Assembly (NCBI GenBank): GCA_037903355.1
Contig: JBAJFE010000026.1
Coordinates: 2,480,001-2,544,000 of the forward strand
Source of the DNA: Trichuris trichiura
Lineage: Eukaryota > Nematoda > Enoplea > Trichinellida > Trichuridae
Length of the DNA stretch: 64,000 nt
Direction of reading: 5' to 3'
The notes beneath the pieces are model-generated. The model saw only the letters and a list, made by a program, of their open reading frames with translations, was not told where the DNA came from and did not search any database. The number at the start of each line of letters is the position of its first letter. The stretch's first letter is position 1. The position numbers were made by a program, and so were the translations under genes. This document shows positions 1 through 10,645 of the stretch, in pieces.

Positions 1-315
1 AACTCCAATAATGAGAGAGATGATACAGTATTTAAGCTTTAATTTCTTAGTTTCTTAGTTCCACCTTTTAACTTTCGGTGCATCTGGACGATGAAAGATG
101 GTGCAAAATGTAATGTTATAAGGAACATAGCTGGATTAAAGTACAGGTGGAAGAGTCGAAATTTTGACATCCAGAGAAAGCGAGTATTCAATTTCTAATC
201 AAATGAAACGATGCAGGTTAAAGTGATGCTTTTTCTAGTAATTCCATCTATTTCTCGAGCATGCCACCCTTATTTATTTGCAAACTGTAGGTCTTTTAGT
301 CCTAATAAGGGTTTC

Positions 316-542
316 ATAATGCAAAAGTTTTATTACGGAATTATTCCCGTTTAATGTGTTAAATAACTCCGGAGCTTTTGGGTCGACCGAGACCCGTCTT
401 CAGCGGTGACAACCGCTAAGACGGGTCTCGGTCGACCCGAAAGCTCCGGAGTTATTTAACACATTAAACGGGAATAATTCCGTAATAAAACTTTTGCATT
501 ATGAAAACATACGCTCCCGTACCAAGAAACCACATTTTCAAG
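316..542. repeat. Foldback element copy A1 (near-perfect 195-bp palindrome plus tail)
   Basis: Positions 312-506 form an inverted repeat centred near 409, with arms of about 95 bp that match almost base for base around the loop GACAA. A 36-bp unpaired tail follows (about 507-542), containing CTCCCGTACCAAGAA. The 12-bp direct repeat AATAAGGGTTTC lies at 304-315 and 543-554 and looks like a target-site duplication. Each arm carries the family core (minus strand 373-403; plus strand 416-444, where the G of CTGANGA is lost). There is no coding capacity. It is seen directly as a palindrome; mobility is inferred from the flanking repeats and from the other copies in this window. Confidence 0.85.
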
Positions 543-776
543 AATAAGGGTTTCTTTCTATTATGACTACTGTTACGCAAACCATAAGCTCAATGCTTGT
601 GGCAGAAAGAATATCAGCAAGATAGGAAGGCGAACAATTTGCAGACCTATTGGTACACGCAACGCAGGTTCATTATGTCTTTTAACGTTTTTTATTTACG
701 CGTTATTCATTTTGCTGTTCTAAATGATTTACGGATAAGCTGAACCTCAGGGAACAACATCGAGCAGCGGTTTTAA

Positions 777-1420
777 TCAGTCTCTTATTCTTCGTCGGAG
801 TTTTCCACGCCGGTTGTATTTTCGTAGCAGAATGGCGTCACAGTCTTTTGGTTGGTAGGTGGATAGTGGAGTTCCGCCGTTAGAGTTGGGCAAAATGTTG
901 TGGTTTCCCGCTACCGTTTTCACTGCCTTCGTATCGTAATAATCACTGTAATCGTTAGACGTTCTGCTTTTTTGTTTGTTCTCATTAGCGTCAAAATCAG
1001 GATAGCTGGTAGTGGTCATTGTTGCTTTTTGAGCTTTGTTTATAGTGTGTGCAGCGACTGGCTGGTTTCTGGTACCTTTTGGTCTAGTTGCCGCTGTGTC
1101 CACTATTTGCAAAAGGCTACGAAACAGATCGCACTGCAAACGTGGTGCACCAGAGCTTTGGCAACCGTTTTCTAACAGTTCAGGATTAGTGGCAAATAAA
1201 TGCCGCAATTCAGGGTCGAACATAATTTTAGAACCAAGCTTTAAGTTTGCAATTTGTGGACTATTTTTAATGTTGTCCGTGACACATTGCCAATACTCGC
1301 ATTCAATTGGATCACTCTGGCATGCACTCTGTGACCAGAGCCCTGCTGGACCTCCACTGGGCGTCAGTTTAGTCATCACTTGTCCAACAAGTCCACCAAT
1401 GTGTTCCACTATATCACCGC
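777..1420 (-). CDS. Terminal exon of an uncharacterised, probably secreted protein
   Basis: An open frame of about 214 codons ends with TGA at 777. It starts after a good acceptor (TCACTTGCAG, ending at 1421) with two bases of a split codon, so at least one upstream exon is missing; I could not find it convincingly. The nominal first residue of the open frame is GTG and is not a real start. The protein has several cysteines in its first half (SACQSDP, CEYWQC, NGCQ, QCDLF), then a polar Thr/Asn/Lys-rich tail ending in a basic stretch. I recognise no family. Exon phase and strand match other small secreted-protein genes in the first 15 kb, so secretion is inferred from context only. Confidence 0.55.
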
Positions 1421-4400
1421 CTGCAAGTGATCATTAATAAGGTAAGATACAACCTAACAATTTACAGTTCCAAAAAATATCATTAACACATGGTTATAAT
1501 TCTTTTTTCCGAGCTATTTATAACTTTTCGCTGTCGCGGTTGCAAGAAACGAACAATTCGCCTCTCTTCTGTACATCAAGTGTTCTTTATGCTCCAGAAA
1601 TGTTGTTAATAACATAGTGTATTATTATCTTGTTATCCGTGGCAACGGCAACCGTTCCGATGGTAGAACAAAAATCGTTAATGTCAAGCGGATTCAGGAT
1701 TGCTCATGTCTCGTCTTTACCGGAGACATGCAGAAGTGTAACGGTCGTTATCTCTTCTTCAGTGACATGAGCCGTCGCGAAAGCTTTGCTCGGCGCCGTC
1801 GTTTAATCAACAGAATAAAGAACTGTCTTTTACTCAGCAAAATATGAAACATGAGTATGAACAATATGGATACGCCATAGTCACGGCTTTTCCCGTTTTG
1901 CTGAGGGCGTCTGTAATTAAGCCAGTTTAATTACCGACATCCTCGAATGTTCTGCAATATTAATATGTCTGTGATGTCGAAGGATTATAAACCAAACGTT
2001 GTGCATGAAGTGCAAAATCAGACAGACAACACTGAGTTATTGATGCTACAGTGTATCACCTTTTCTTTATAATGCTCCTTCCTTTGAAGAAGTTATCGCC
2101 TTTTAAAGTGTTAGAGATATGACAATTGAAATAGCAGATGATGTAGTAACCTCCTTAGTTACTAAGCGATTGAATATACTAAACAAGCGAAAGTAACAGT
2201 TGCTGTCATGATTCGCCAACGTTGTAACTAGTCATCACGTTTTCCACGAATTCTTCTGTTCGAGCAAGTCGGTGAATGACTTTGTACATGCTAGTCAAAC
2301 AAAAGCTACGCAATAACCAGTTTTTCCGACAACCCGTCAACATGATGGAGTATAGTAAATTGTTTAAGAAATGCAGAAAGTGAGAGAGGCAGTCATCGAA
2401 CATGCATTCGTGGAATTGTGCCATTCCTTAGAAGCAGGGTTATTACCAACGAGGTAGAATTGGTTTTTCTGTGGGTTCGTTTTATGATAAGCTTCTAGTC
2501 GCTAAGTGAACGGTATCTACGTCTACTTAGCGGTCAACTGACGCTAAGAGCGCTAATGGAAAATCAAGAAGAGAAATGAAACTAGTAAAAAGATGCAGTA
2601 AAATTTTTTGGAACAGTCATGGTTTTGATGTTTCATGGAAAATTTATCTTAACTACTGCGCTGGCGAAACTGATAGTATCTCAAACTGTTGTGCCCTTAG
2701 GCAGACGGAAGCTAGCGACTCAACCTTTGTACAAAGTAAGATGACGGCAACAGAATGACGTTCTCGGAAACTTTGCAAACCAATTTTCTTATACTATTCT
2801 GTTCCCATTTGTTTTGTAAGATGGACTAATGCAAACTCTAGGGCAGTGCAGCAGCGCTCCTACGGTTTTATCAAAAGAATAAATGGAAGGAAAATTGGTA
2901 CAAGACGAAAATAATACTTTCGTTTGCTGGAATTTTGCGGTATATCGCTTTTATTAATTCTTAATTCAACAGAAAAGGCTACGGTTTGCCTGTTTTATTG
3001 GAAAAACCATAGAACCAGTTAGAAGACATCCCGTTTTCAACTCTTCCTTCAAAGGTCTCAATGCCTCATAGATTATCAGGGAATGTTAAACCAGCTTATT
3101 AATCTCTTGACAAGCTAAATGTAATGTACGTTTCTGGAAACAGTAGTATGTGCTACGCTTTGCAACCGCGAAGCAGTGCGTTAGTATTGGTCTCCAATTT
3201 CGGTTCAAACAAGTCAGAATCATCGTACTTTAATGTGCAGTTCAACGAAATGGTTTGCATAAGTCGTTCATAGTTAACGTTTAGTCTACAGAGCGTATCT
3301 CTTGCGCTACAGAAATTCCTTTAGGAAAAAATAAGTCTTAGCTCAGATGCGTACGATCATGTTGGAAGGCCCTTTCTTTTCGTTTTAGCTCAACGCTTGA
3401 TGAACAGACCTTTTGGTAATAGTGGTCAAACTACGACTTGGAGAAAGTATGAATATGTGTAAAAGAAAAATACAAGTGTCGTGATTAAGCTTGGCCATGA
3501 GCATGACATTATCTGTTTTTATCTTACATTCTGTTAATCTGAAAAAGCAGAAAAATGACTAACTGGTTCCTTGAAAGGGAAGAAGACGTCCGCGCAAAGC
3601 AACAGAAGCAGAATTGTTGCTTATCCGCAATGTTGACTTGTAAATTGTGATTATTCGTACGCCAGAATGAAAGGTAGAAATTTGGACAGTCGAAATAATT
3701 TTGACGATGACTTAAGTCGTACTGAAATAAAGCTTGAAGGTTTTATACATTACCTGAGCTTGGAGATGCCTTTTGCCCATTGGTTTGCGCTTGTAAAGGT
3801 TGAAATATGACTACGATCAATGGGAGTATAAGCATTATTGCTTAAGCAGGGTTTTCGAAGTCAGTGACTGCTTCTGAAAGTTGTAAACGCCTGATAACCG
3901 GCTTGCCCGCAACTACTTGGTAGTCAAAAATGAGCGTTGTCCTAATTACATAAACTGGTTGTTGCGTTTCTTTCCGTAACTCTCCGGGAAGGGACTTAAT
4001 GTTTTCATCACTGTTTTCTTTTTCATTCTAACCGTTGCGACTATTCTGCTTTAATTTCGGTCTATTGTGCTGAGTGAGGGAGAAGTTTAGAGCTCACAGT
4101 ATTAAGAATCTATTCCCTATGAAATAATGTATACTGTAGTTGCTATCGCTCCATTGCACACATACTTAAGTGAATTTCGGCGATTGAAGCTTAATTACTC
4201 CTCATCTTATTTATTGTTCAATTTTGCCCATTTCTGGCAATTTTTCCTAGCTTACGCGGTAAGCTTGCCAGTAATATCGAAGCTAGGTTCTTGTACACTA
4301 CGTAGTCTTTTGTGCGGAACATTTTTGAGCGCGGACGTGACGTCAAAAGTGTCACCTGACAATTCTGTTGGAGATTAGTGCTGAATACCGTCTTCGCTGA

Positions 4401-5110
4401 TGAGCATGAGGCCTACGCAAAATGTGTGGACGCTCACAGCGGGATTTGGAAGATCCCGAAAGCTCCGCTGTAACTTTTTGCATTTAATGACAAAGAACGG
4501 ATTTAAAGTGATGTTATCGTGAACGTTTACAAGATCAAGGGAAAATTCTAAAGTGAACAGTGATATTGATAAGAGACGAATGAGTGTAAACGAAGCATCT
4601 TAGAAAGCCACTGAGCAGAAAACATCTCCATCCCTAAAGAGGTCATGTCCAGTTAATAAAGACTAGTAAATTGGCAGAGAATTGCACAAAATTAACTTAA
4701 GTTTGTGTGCATGGGAAGCATACGAGTCATTAAATAAATTCTCTGTTTACACTTGAGCCCATTCTGGCATATGAAATGCCCTCTTAGAATATATGGATGC
4801 ATATTCCAAAATCCTGACAAATCTTGAATCGGGGACACGCCTAATGTTGACCATTCTAATTAGCCGATTACCTGTTGTACTTTTCTTGTGAAAGGAAGTG
4901 TTGACAGTTTTGCATGTGTACGTCATGAACAATTTTTGCCTGTTTGGCAAATGTTTATTTGCAAATTTTCTTGGCAATTGATTGCTCAAAAAAAGTAGTT
5001 CCCAAACTTTCAGTGATTTTATCCTACCTTTAGGTAGCACCAGTTCGCAAATCATGTTTACTGCCACGTTCTTCGAAAGAGACGAGCACATTAATTGCGC
5101 TAACATGATT
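1421..5110. other. Long stretch with no firmly supported gene
   Basis: Frames here are short and mostly without good splice sites. At 1880-1930 there is a decayed foldback piece (ACGGCTTTTCCCGTTTTGC, then CTGTAATTAA) matching the B-type arm seen at 13.3 and 40.5 kb. At 4427-4457 there is a decayed foldback core with a perfect stem (CGGGAT/ATCCCG) followed by AAAGC. A minus-strand frame at 2206-2424 (72 codons from an ATG) and a plus-strand frame ending at 1847 read like protein but lack full gene models. Nothing else is supportable. Confidence 0.5.
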
Positions 5111-5260
5111 TCACTGGTGTTTCTTGAGAAGATCTTCTATTTCTTGTGGATTTTCAATGAAATCAGTTATTTTCTTTCCAAATGCCAGCGACAGGAGATC
5201 CAACAAACTCTTTTCACCTGGAATAATGCTCCGTATAGGATGAAATGCCTTTGTTTCCAT
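5111..5260 (-). CDS. Small acidic/helical ORF or terminal exon
   Basis: A 49-codon frame runs from ATG at 5260 to TGA at 5111. The second half is amphipathic and rich in Leu, Glu and Lys (for example SLLDLLSLAFGKK and EIEDLLKKHQ), which looks like a real helical C-terminus. A stop codon directly precedes the ATG. Either this is a complete micro-ORF or, perhaps more likely, the last exon of a gene using an acceptor within it (ATTCCAG before GTGAAAAG) in the same phase as neighbouring secreted-protein genes. No upstream exon was identified. Family unknown. Confidence 0.3.
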   Translation of the reverse strand: METKAFHPIRSIIPGEKSLLDLLSLAFGKKITDFIENPQEIEDLLKKHQ

Positions 5261-6106
5261 TTATTTTAAAAAACTCTCAAACTGAACAAATTAGGCATAA
5301 GAATTATTTTTAATGGCTGCAGAGTTTTATTTAAAAACAAAAATTTCCTGTTAACTTTAGTGGGGGCAGCAAGGCTGTCAGTGCAGTGCTAGTAGATTCA
5401 CTTTGAGCATTGAGCAGAGACGTTAGTGTTAACTGGAAATTGCCCGTTTTTACTAATGAAATTAAACGATTGTCTTCGACGCAGTTACGCGGTCGTAAGG
5501 TTTGGTTTACCGTAAAAAGCAGCAAATATTTTAAAATTCTCTGTGACGGGAAAAAGTACGCCTGTGTTGCTGTGGAAGTTTTTAACAAAAAGAGTTGACC
5601 GCACTTTAATAGTTTAATTGTACTTTCACAGTGTAAGCGGGCGGACTCACGTTGATCACCAATTAAGAAACGAGTATAGTGGTTCAGTGTAAACGACGTT
5701 ACGATTGTTTTCCGCATGATTACTTTTGAGTGAACTTTAGCGTTCACTCTGCAGCAGTAAGGCTCCTATGGTGGCCCGCAGTGTAACAGTGCATATTCAG
5801 GCGTACATCCTATCCGTATGTCTTCTTTTTAGGAGTCGAAACATTTTTTACTGATGAATTGGTATTTCTTCCAAAATTTTACGACAAAGTTTTTATTCTT
5901 TCGAAAATCTATTATGCGTTTACGTAAAATTAACTGAGCACACGGAAAGCGTTGTGTAAGCACTGCTTTTTATGCTGCCATCTTCATTAATTCAACTTCA
6001 GAGCAATTTAGGTGCTACAGGTTGTGTTCAACTGGCACTCTTATGTTAATTGAATCAAAGCAAAAATAGGCATTATAAATTTATAGATTGATTTTGGGGT
6101 AGCGTT
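5261..6106. other. Intergenic, one weak plus-strand ORF
   Basis: The only notable frame is 5410-5598 on the plus strand (62 codons, ending VFNKKS). It reads like protein (KVWFTVKSSKYFKILCDGKK) and follows a possible acceptor, but a longer minus-strand frame overlaps it and no partner exon is visible. I do not call a gene here. Confidence 0.4.
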
Positions 6107-6687
6107 TTAGACCTTCTGATACGCTGAGAAACAGCTGTTTAACGGCTTTTCAATGCAGTTGCAGCGTAGTTTAATATTGCTTACCTCGTTCATCTTTCTT
6201 CATTTGTTCTAAGGCATTCTTCAGCGATTCTGTGCCTGAAAAAGATGATTACAGACTTTATAGTTTAATTGTACTTATTATTTTGAATTACCGTGCTCGC
6301 GGAAATTTTTCACAAACGATTCTAGCGATTTGATTGTTTGATTTTCATCGTTGAGAATATTTTTCATATTCGAAACTTCTGTGTACACCTGTTGCCACAA
6401 GGCCGTCATTTTTTCGCCAAGCGCTTTGAATGAATCTTTTGAGTCACCACTGATACCTTCGTATAGCCTTTTTCCGGTTGATATTATGGTGTCTAGTGTG
6501 GAGTTCAGGCTGTCTGCCTGTAATTCTTCATTTCTACCGGTTATTGAATCGTACACCGAACGCAGGTAATTAGTAGATTTAGTAAACATCTGCTTCAAGT
6601 AGGTTTGACCACTGGTGAATGCGTTGCTCATGTTCTGCAGTGCTTTCCGTGCGCTGTTTCGATCAGTTAGAATATTAAACATGTAAG
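6107..6687 (-). CDS. Helical secreted-type protein, three visible exons, 5' exon missing
   Basis: Exon 6292-6687 follows TTGTTGTTACAG and starts with two bases of a split codon. Exon 6185-6235 follows CTTTTTCAG and ends at a GTAAGC donor. A short last exon, 6107-6123, follows TTTCTCAG and ends in TAA. Introns are 56 and 61 nt and all phases join. The visible protein is about 150 residues with no cysteine-rich or enzymatic motif. It is almost entirely predicted helix (heptad-like runs such as NSTLDTIISTGKRLYEG) with two Asn glycosylation sequons. The first exon, probably a signal peptide, was not found upstream. The layout resembles the complete gene at 10.2-10.6 kb, so a secreted helical protein is inferred. 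Function unknown. Confidence 0.6.
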
Positions 6688-7206
6688 CTGTAACAACAAG
6701 TGCGGTTAGTTAATCGGAAGCTCTATTCGAACACTGCTGAATTTATCGCTTCCTGTCTTAGGCAAGCATGTCTTAGCACTGCGTCATGAGCATGTCGTGC
6801 ACGTTGCGCAATATTAGTGTGCCCAGGGTGGCACTGTGGAAAGTATTTAAGGGCGCTATGGGACTGTATGCGCCTTGAGACTTCGATACTGCATACTAGT
6901 CTCTCCTACAATAAATCATAAAACGTTGAACATAGTCGCAAAGATTTCTTTGGCTAGTGGCCGGCGGTAAGCATTTTTGCGCCCATTCCTTGAAGACGAC
7001 GAAACGCTTTGTTCATGACTGGACTTGTGTGCTTCTATTTAATCATTAAGAAAGGTCAAGACCAACGGAATTAGTGATCTGCAATAGCTTCGGGACTGAT
7101 TCCGCTGGGAAAAAGCATGGAACGTCCGCATCTTCAGTTTAGCGTACGTAACAATTGGAGAATAGCAGCGACTATGGCAAACGAGAAGGCTAATGTTTTG
7201 TTTCTT
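6688..7206. other. Gene-free stretch with an LTR-like or promoter-like patch
   Basis: No coding exon is supported. Positions 6840-6935 on the plus strand contain AAGTATTTAAGGGCGC, then a GC-richer patch, then CTCTCCTACAATAAATC. This order (TATA-like, start region, AATAAA) is typical of a retroelement LTR, but no paired LTR or internal domain was found. Confidence 0.3.
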
Positions 7207-7620
7207 TTAAAGATCTCTCTTTCCAATCATAAAAATGACGGTGCTTTTTTCTACGCCAGCATAGTAGCAACTATCGCCTGACATGTGGCACCACGAAGAG
7301 CAAAACTTTCTAAATTGTACGTAAAAAGTGCGTTTTTTGTTGTATTTTCTGTCACAGGTCAAAAGACGTGCGACACTATTTCTGAGCTTTTTATTAATAG
7401 AACTCGATACCGTTATTGTTTTTGAAGTTGCAAAGTTTTTTCTCTGACGAAAATATGGTTTCATTTCACTCTCTGTTTTTGCCGCACTGGCTCGTTCACT
7501 TAGGTGTTCGTCTTGAAACGCAACTGGTCATTGTTCTAATTTCCATGTAGCAAAGGCGTTTATTGACGAGTGACAGAAAACAAGAAAGAAAAGGAAAACG
7601 AACAGCGGAGCTTTCATCAT
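7207..7620 (-). pseudogene. Secreted-protein gene with one in-frame TGA
   Basis: From ATG at 7620 the frame gives a textbook signal peptide (MMKAPLFVFLFFLVFCHSS, then INAFA). It continues for 137 codons to TAA at 7207, broken only by TGA at codon 31 (7528-7530). The mature part has five cysteines in its last half (LLTCDRKY, KFCSSWCHM, DSCYY) and resembles a small extracellular domain; I cannot name the family. The reading quality on both sides of the stop suggests a recently disabled gene, an unrecognised intron or a sequencing error. A downstream start is unlikely because it would lose the signal peptide. The ATG overlaps the stop of the next frame upstream by four bases. Confidence 0.5.
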
Positions 7621-8126
7621 CTGATGCTTCCTGTCGTCAGTGTAACGATAGGTGGTTCCTTAAGTATTAGCTGTTGCACCTGTGCGCTGACGATGGGGCA
7701 GTTCTGAATGTGGAAGCTTCGCTTTTCGTTTTCCTTTTCCCATCGTAGACATGTTTTGCCATACAAAAAGAAGACCGGGCGCCAGTTGCTGACACTTTTC
7801 TGTTCAATCCTCCACTGATTGCTCAACACTTCCTTCTGGCGCAGGCACCTGTGCGCAATCAGTTCTGAAGCCAGTAAATTAATTTTTTGTAATACTGGTA
7901 AACATTGAACTCGTTGACCTTTTCTAACACTATTTTCAGCGAAGACTTTCCTCATAACCACTATTAATATAGTGACTAAGAACGACAAAAGTAATGCACA
8001 AGAGCATATGTCATATGTTGTTACTTTAAGGTATGGGTAAAGTATAAGTTGGAGCACGTGTGAATAGGCATAAACGGTGGTTTTTCCATTTTCACTTTTT
8101 GGAATAGCCTTACCGTGGCTCTTCAT
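7617..8126 (-). CDS. Uncharacterised single-pass membrane or secreted protein, 169 aa
   Basis: An uninterrupted 169-codon frame runs from ATG at 8126 to TGA at 7617. A strong hydrophobic segment at residues 38-58 (ICSCALLLSFLVTILIVVM) would act as a signal anchor; the rest is soluble with four cysteines and a basic-aromatic stretch (NWRPVFFLYGKTCLRWEK). The first residues hold a possible donor (CACG before GTAAGG), so the true first exon may be shorter and joined to the hydrophobic part. The stop overlaps the start of the 7620 gene. Family not recognised; judged real from length, ATG and composition. Confidence 0.45.
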   Translation of the reverse strand: MKSHGKAIPKSENGKTTVYAYSHVLQLILYPYLKVTTYDICSCALLLSFLVTILIVVMRKVFAENSVRKGQRVQCLPVLQKINLLASELIAHRCLRQKEVLSNQWRIEQKSVSNWRPVFFLYGKTCLRWEKENEKRSFHIQNCPIVSAQVQQLILKEPPIVTLTTGSIR

Positions 8127-9581
8127 CTTCTTTCGTCAGTCCTGTTTGTCGTTTTTTTTCGTCCGTAGTCTTTTTAATTAACGTAGAAAGTAAAAGTCGA
8201 CTGGTCTGACCGCAACGGGCTAAACGACTACAGGCAAGACAAAATAAAAAGATGAGAAACCCTGATAAAACTAGCTGAAGAAATGAAAACCGGAAAATCG
8301 CCTTTTAAACGCATCCAAAATTTGGCACAGTTTAACCCTTACTTTCAGATGGCATCGCACGCCCTCTTAGCACATTATGTTTGTCGTTCTTCGTCGTTTT
8401 ATCAGCACTGGTGACGTGAAAGTACTTTTTGGAAGTTTTGTTTTTTCAAAAGTTTCGATAAACAAGATAACCGCGGGAATATTATGATGTTCCAGGAAAG
8501 CTCATGACAGTTTTTGATTTTATCGTCACGGTAGTGTACCATTACGACAATCAATAAATTTTGGTCACCGGAACTTTTGAGTGAGGCTTTCACCGGTCTT
8601 ATGTGAATAGGGAAGGTGAAGCTTTTAAAGGAGCCACATTTTCAAAATGAAACAATTTTTGATTTAAGGAACTTTGACTTCCTAAGCCATTAAAATGAAA
8701 ACTAAAATTGAATCACTGCGTGATCTGTTCGCGTAAAAGCGCCGTGCCCGTGTAAAAATTCTGCTATCTGGTGATCCATGAAATCGTTTCGAACTTTCGA
8801 ACGGCATTTCAGATTTCTGAAATAGCTGAATTCCATCATTAATCATGAACGCTAACTATTAGCATGATATCTGAATTGTCAGTTGGATGCGCAAATGCGA
8901 TGACACATACGACGCATTTTTGACTTATATTGTTATGCCGACGAATTTGCACATCATCGTCAAAATTTATTAATATTTACTGAGACATCCTAAAGAAACG
9001 TGTCTGCATAGATGGTAATCGCAATGAAGCAAAATTTTGAACTCGGTTAATGAAACAACGGTAACACAATGAAAAGACAGGAGAGACGGACTACCTGTAT
9101 CAAAAGCCTTAAGAAAATTGCAATTATACTTATTTCCTTACTAAATAAATTTCTGTTGGTGAAGTTTATTTACAGAGGAACTCGTTGATGACCAATTTTT
9201 TACTCCGGTGCTTACATGTCCCCGCTTGACGCGTCCTCGTCGGTAAAGACTTTTCGATTAGTCTTAATTGCTGAAGACGGATTATGGGTGAGCCGAAAAG
9301 CTGTGGAGTAGAAACTTGGTTATCAGCGGGTTCCACCATACGTAAAATTTACCATGAAAATTTCCGAACTGATTACAAAATGTTCCCATTAGCTAACGTA
9401 CTTTCCAATAAGCTTAACCCTGCAACTTAACCAACAAGTTGAGACTGTTATATGTCCTATTAAAAACTTTTTAAAGTTGGTTAAGCATTGTGACGCGCTG
9501 AATGGACATGATCGTGAATGTTGTAAGACCTTTAGTCTTGAAGATATAGTGTCTTCGTACGCGACCAAATAATTTCATTTC
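8127..9581. other. No gene seen
   Basis: Both strands have only short frames rich in stops. I see no signal peptide, domain or convincing splice pair. The stretch separates the 8.1 kb gene from foldback copy A2. Confidence 0.5.
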
Positions 9582-9782
9582 TTGGCTTCTTTTTGTACGG
9601 ATTTTCTATGTCCCGTTGAAAAACTTTTATTAATAAACTGTCCGTAGCTTTCGGATCCGAACTTGACCCGTCATCAGCGGTCTACGCTGATGACGGGTCA
9701 AGTTCGGACCCGAAAGCTACGGACAGTTTATTAATAAAAGTTTTTCAACGGGACATAGAAAATCCGTACAAAAAGAAGCCAA
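9582..9782. repeat. Foldback element copy A2 (near-perfect 200-bp palindrome)
   Basis: The sequence reads the same on both strands around a centre near 9682, with nearly no mismatches over about 98-bp arms. The outer ends are TTGGCTTCTTTTTGTACGG and its complement. Core copies lie head to head; the plus-strand one spans 9687-9717 (CTGATGA, stem CGGGTC/GACCCG, AAAGC). Unlike A1 and A3, the terminal CCGTAC tail motif is present at both ends, so the element is fully symmetric. No flanking duplication is obvious. The perfection suggests recent formation or continuing correction between the arms. Confidence 0.85.
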
Positions 9783-10161
9783 AAAAAAGACGTTTAGTCA
9801 TTGTAAGTAGTGAGATTTGTTTAAGCACTTTTGGAAACCCTGTTTCTCTGGCACCGTAATTCATAATTATTAGCACAATATTTAGAAAACTGCTTCTTTT
9901 CACTAGTTTTTCATATCATTTTCTCCGAATGATCAGTCATATCCTTAGGGGAAGTTAAGTTCAAAGTGCAAGCTTTGAAATGAGCATTTTGAATGGCGGA
10001 TTTACCTCGCGCAGTTGTGGTAAAAGGAAGTAATAATGGCCAGTACGCCGGACCCAGCAAGATTGTCCAGAAAGCAAAAGCATGCACTTGTGTAATTTTT
10101 CAAGACCAATAAAATTTCTTTTCATGCTCATGCTATGTCTCGTTTTAATTGCAATTGAGAT

Positions 10162-10645
10162 TTACATACCAAACGTGTCCTTCAGGTATTTCCATACTTG
10201 GTTTGCTACTTCAGTTATGCCTCCCTCCTTCTCTGTCTGTTTGTAAAGAGCGTTAATTTGTTCTCCCATTTTCTGTAACAGCTTTTCAATCGAATTCAAC
10301 GTTTCATCTTCGGCAGAAGGCTGCGTTTGATCCGTAGTCGATTCCTCATTGTGAAAATTTATCGTAATAATATTTACTGAAGTAGCAAAAAATAATTACT
10401 TCATTGAAAAATGATTCCAACTGAGCCTTTATTTCGGTAACGTTTGATGTAAGCCAGTTCGTATGAACTCTGATATTTTTCATAGCTTGATCGACCAAAG
10501 TTTCAAAGACAGAATTGTTTTTCCCATCTGAAATTATCTACGTTAGCCATTTTCATTGCAAATTTGCAGCATTACCTTTGCTAGTATCGCCAGCATTTCC
10601 TCCAATAAGTATAAACAACAATACTAATGTAAGATAGGCAGACAT
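10162..10645 (-). CDS. Small secreted helical protein, three exons, complete
   Basis: Exon 1 (10576-10645) begins with ATG at 10645 and encodes a signal peptide (MSAYLTLVLLFILIGGNAG). Exon 2 (10400-10527) follows AATTTCAG. Exon 3 (10162-10344) follows CACAATGAG and ends in TAA. Introns are 48 and 55 nt; donors are GTAATG and GTAATT, and phases agree throughout. The mature protein of about 105 residues has no cysteine, one Asn sequon (NVT) and long amphipathic helices (NSIEKLLQKMGEQINALYK). A closer acceptor (CTACTTCAG) in intron 2 would give an immediate stop, so splice choice could truncate the product. No named family; similar in style to the 6.1-6.7 kb gene, suggesting a local family of exported helical proteins. 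Confidence 0.75.

Noticed and set aside
312..506. CRISPR-like or bacterial attachment-site reading of the palindromes
   Set aside because: The DNA is intron-bearing animal sequence, and there are no spaced direct repeats; the structure is a single inverted repeat.
900..1437. Plus-strand frames of 91 and 133 codons
   Set aside because: They are shadows of the minus-strand exon 777-1420, which has a good acceptor and better composition.
6840..6935. Solo LTR
   Set aside because: Only one copy and no clear TG...CA ends or target duplication were seen.
9687..9717. Calling the foldback core a functional hammerhead ribozyme
   Set aside because: The stem uses the G needed at position 12 and no stem I or NUH cleavage site could be paired, so only a resemblance is claimed.
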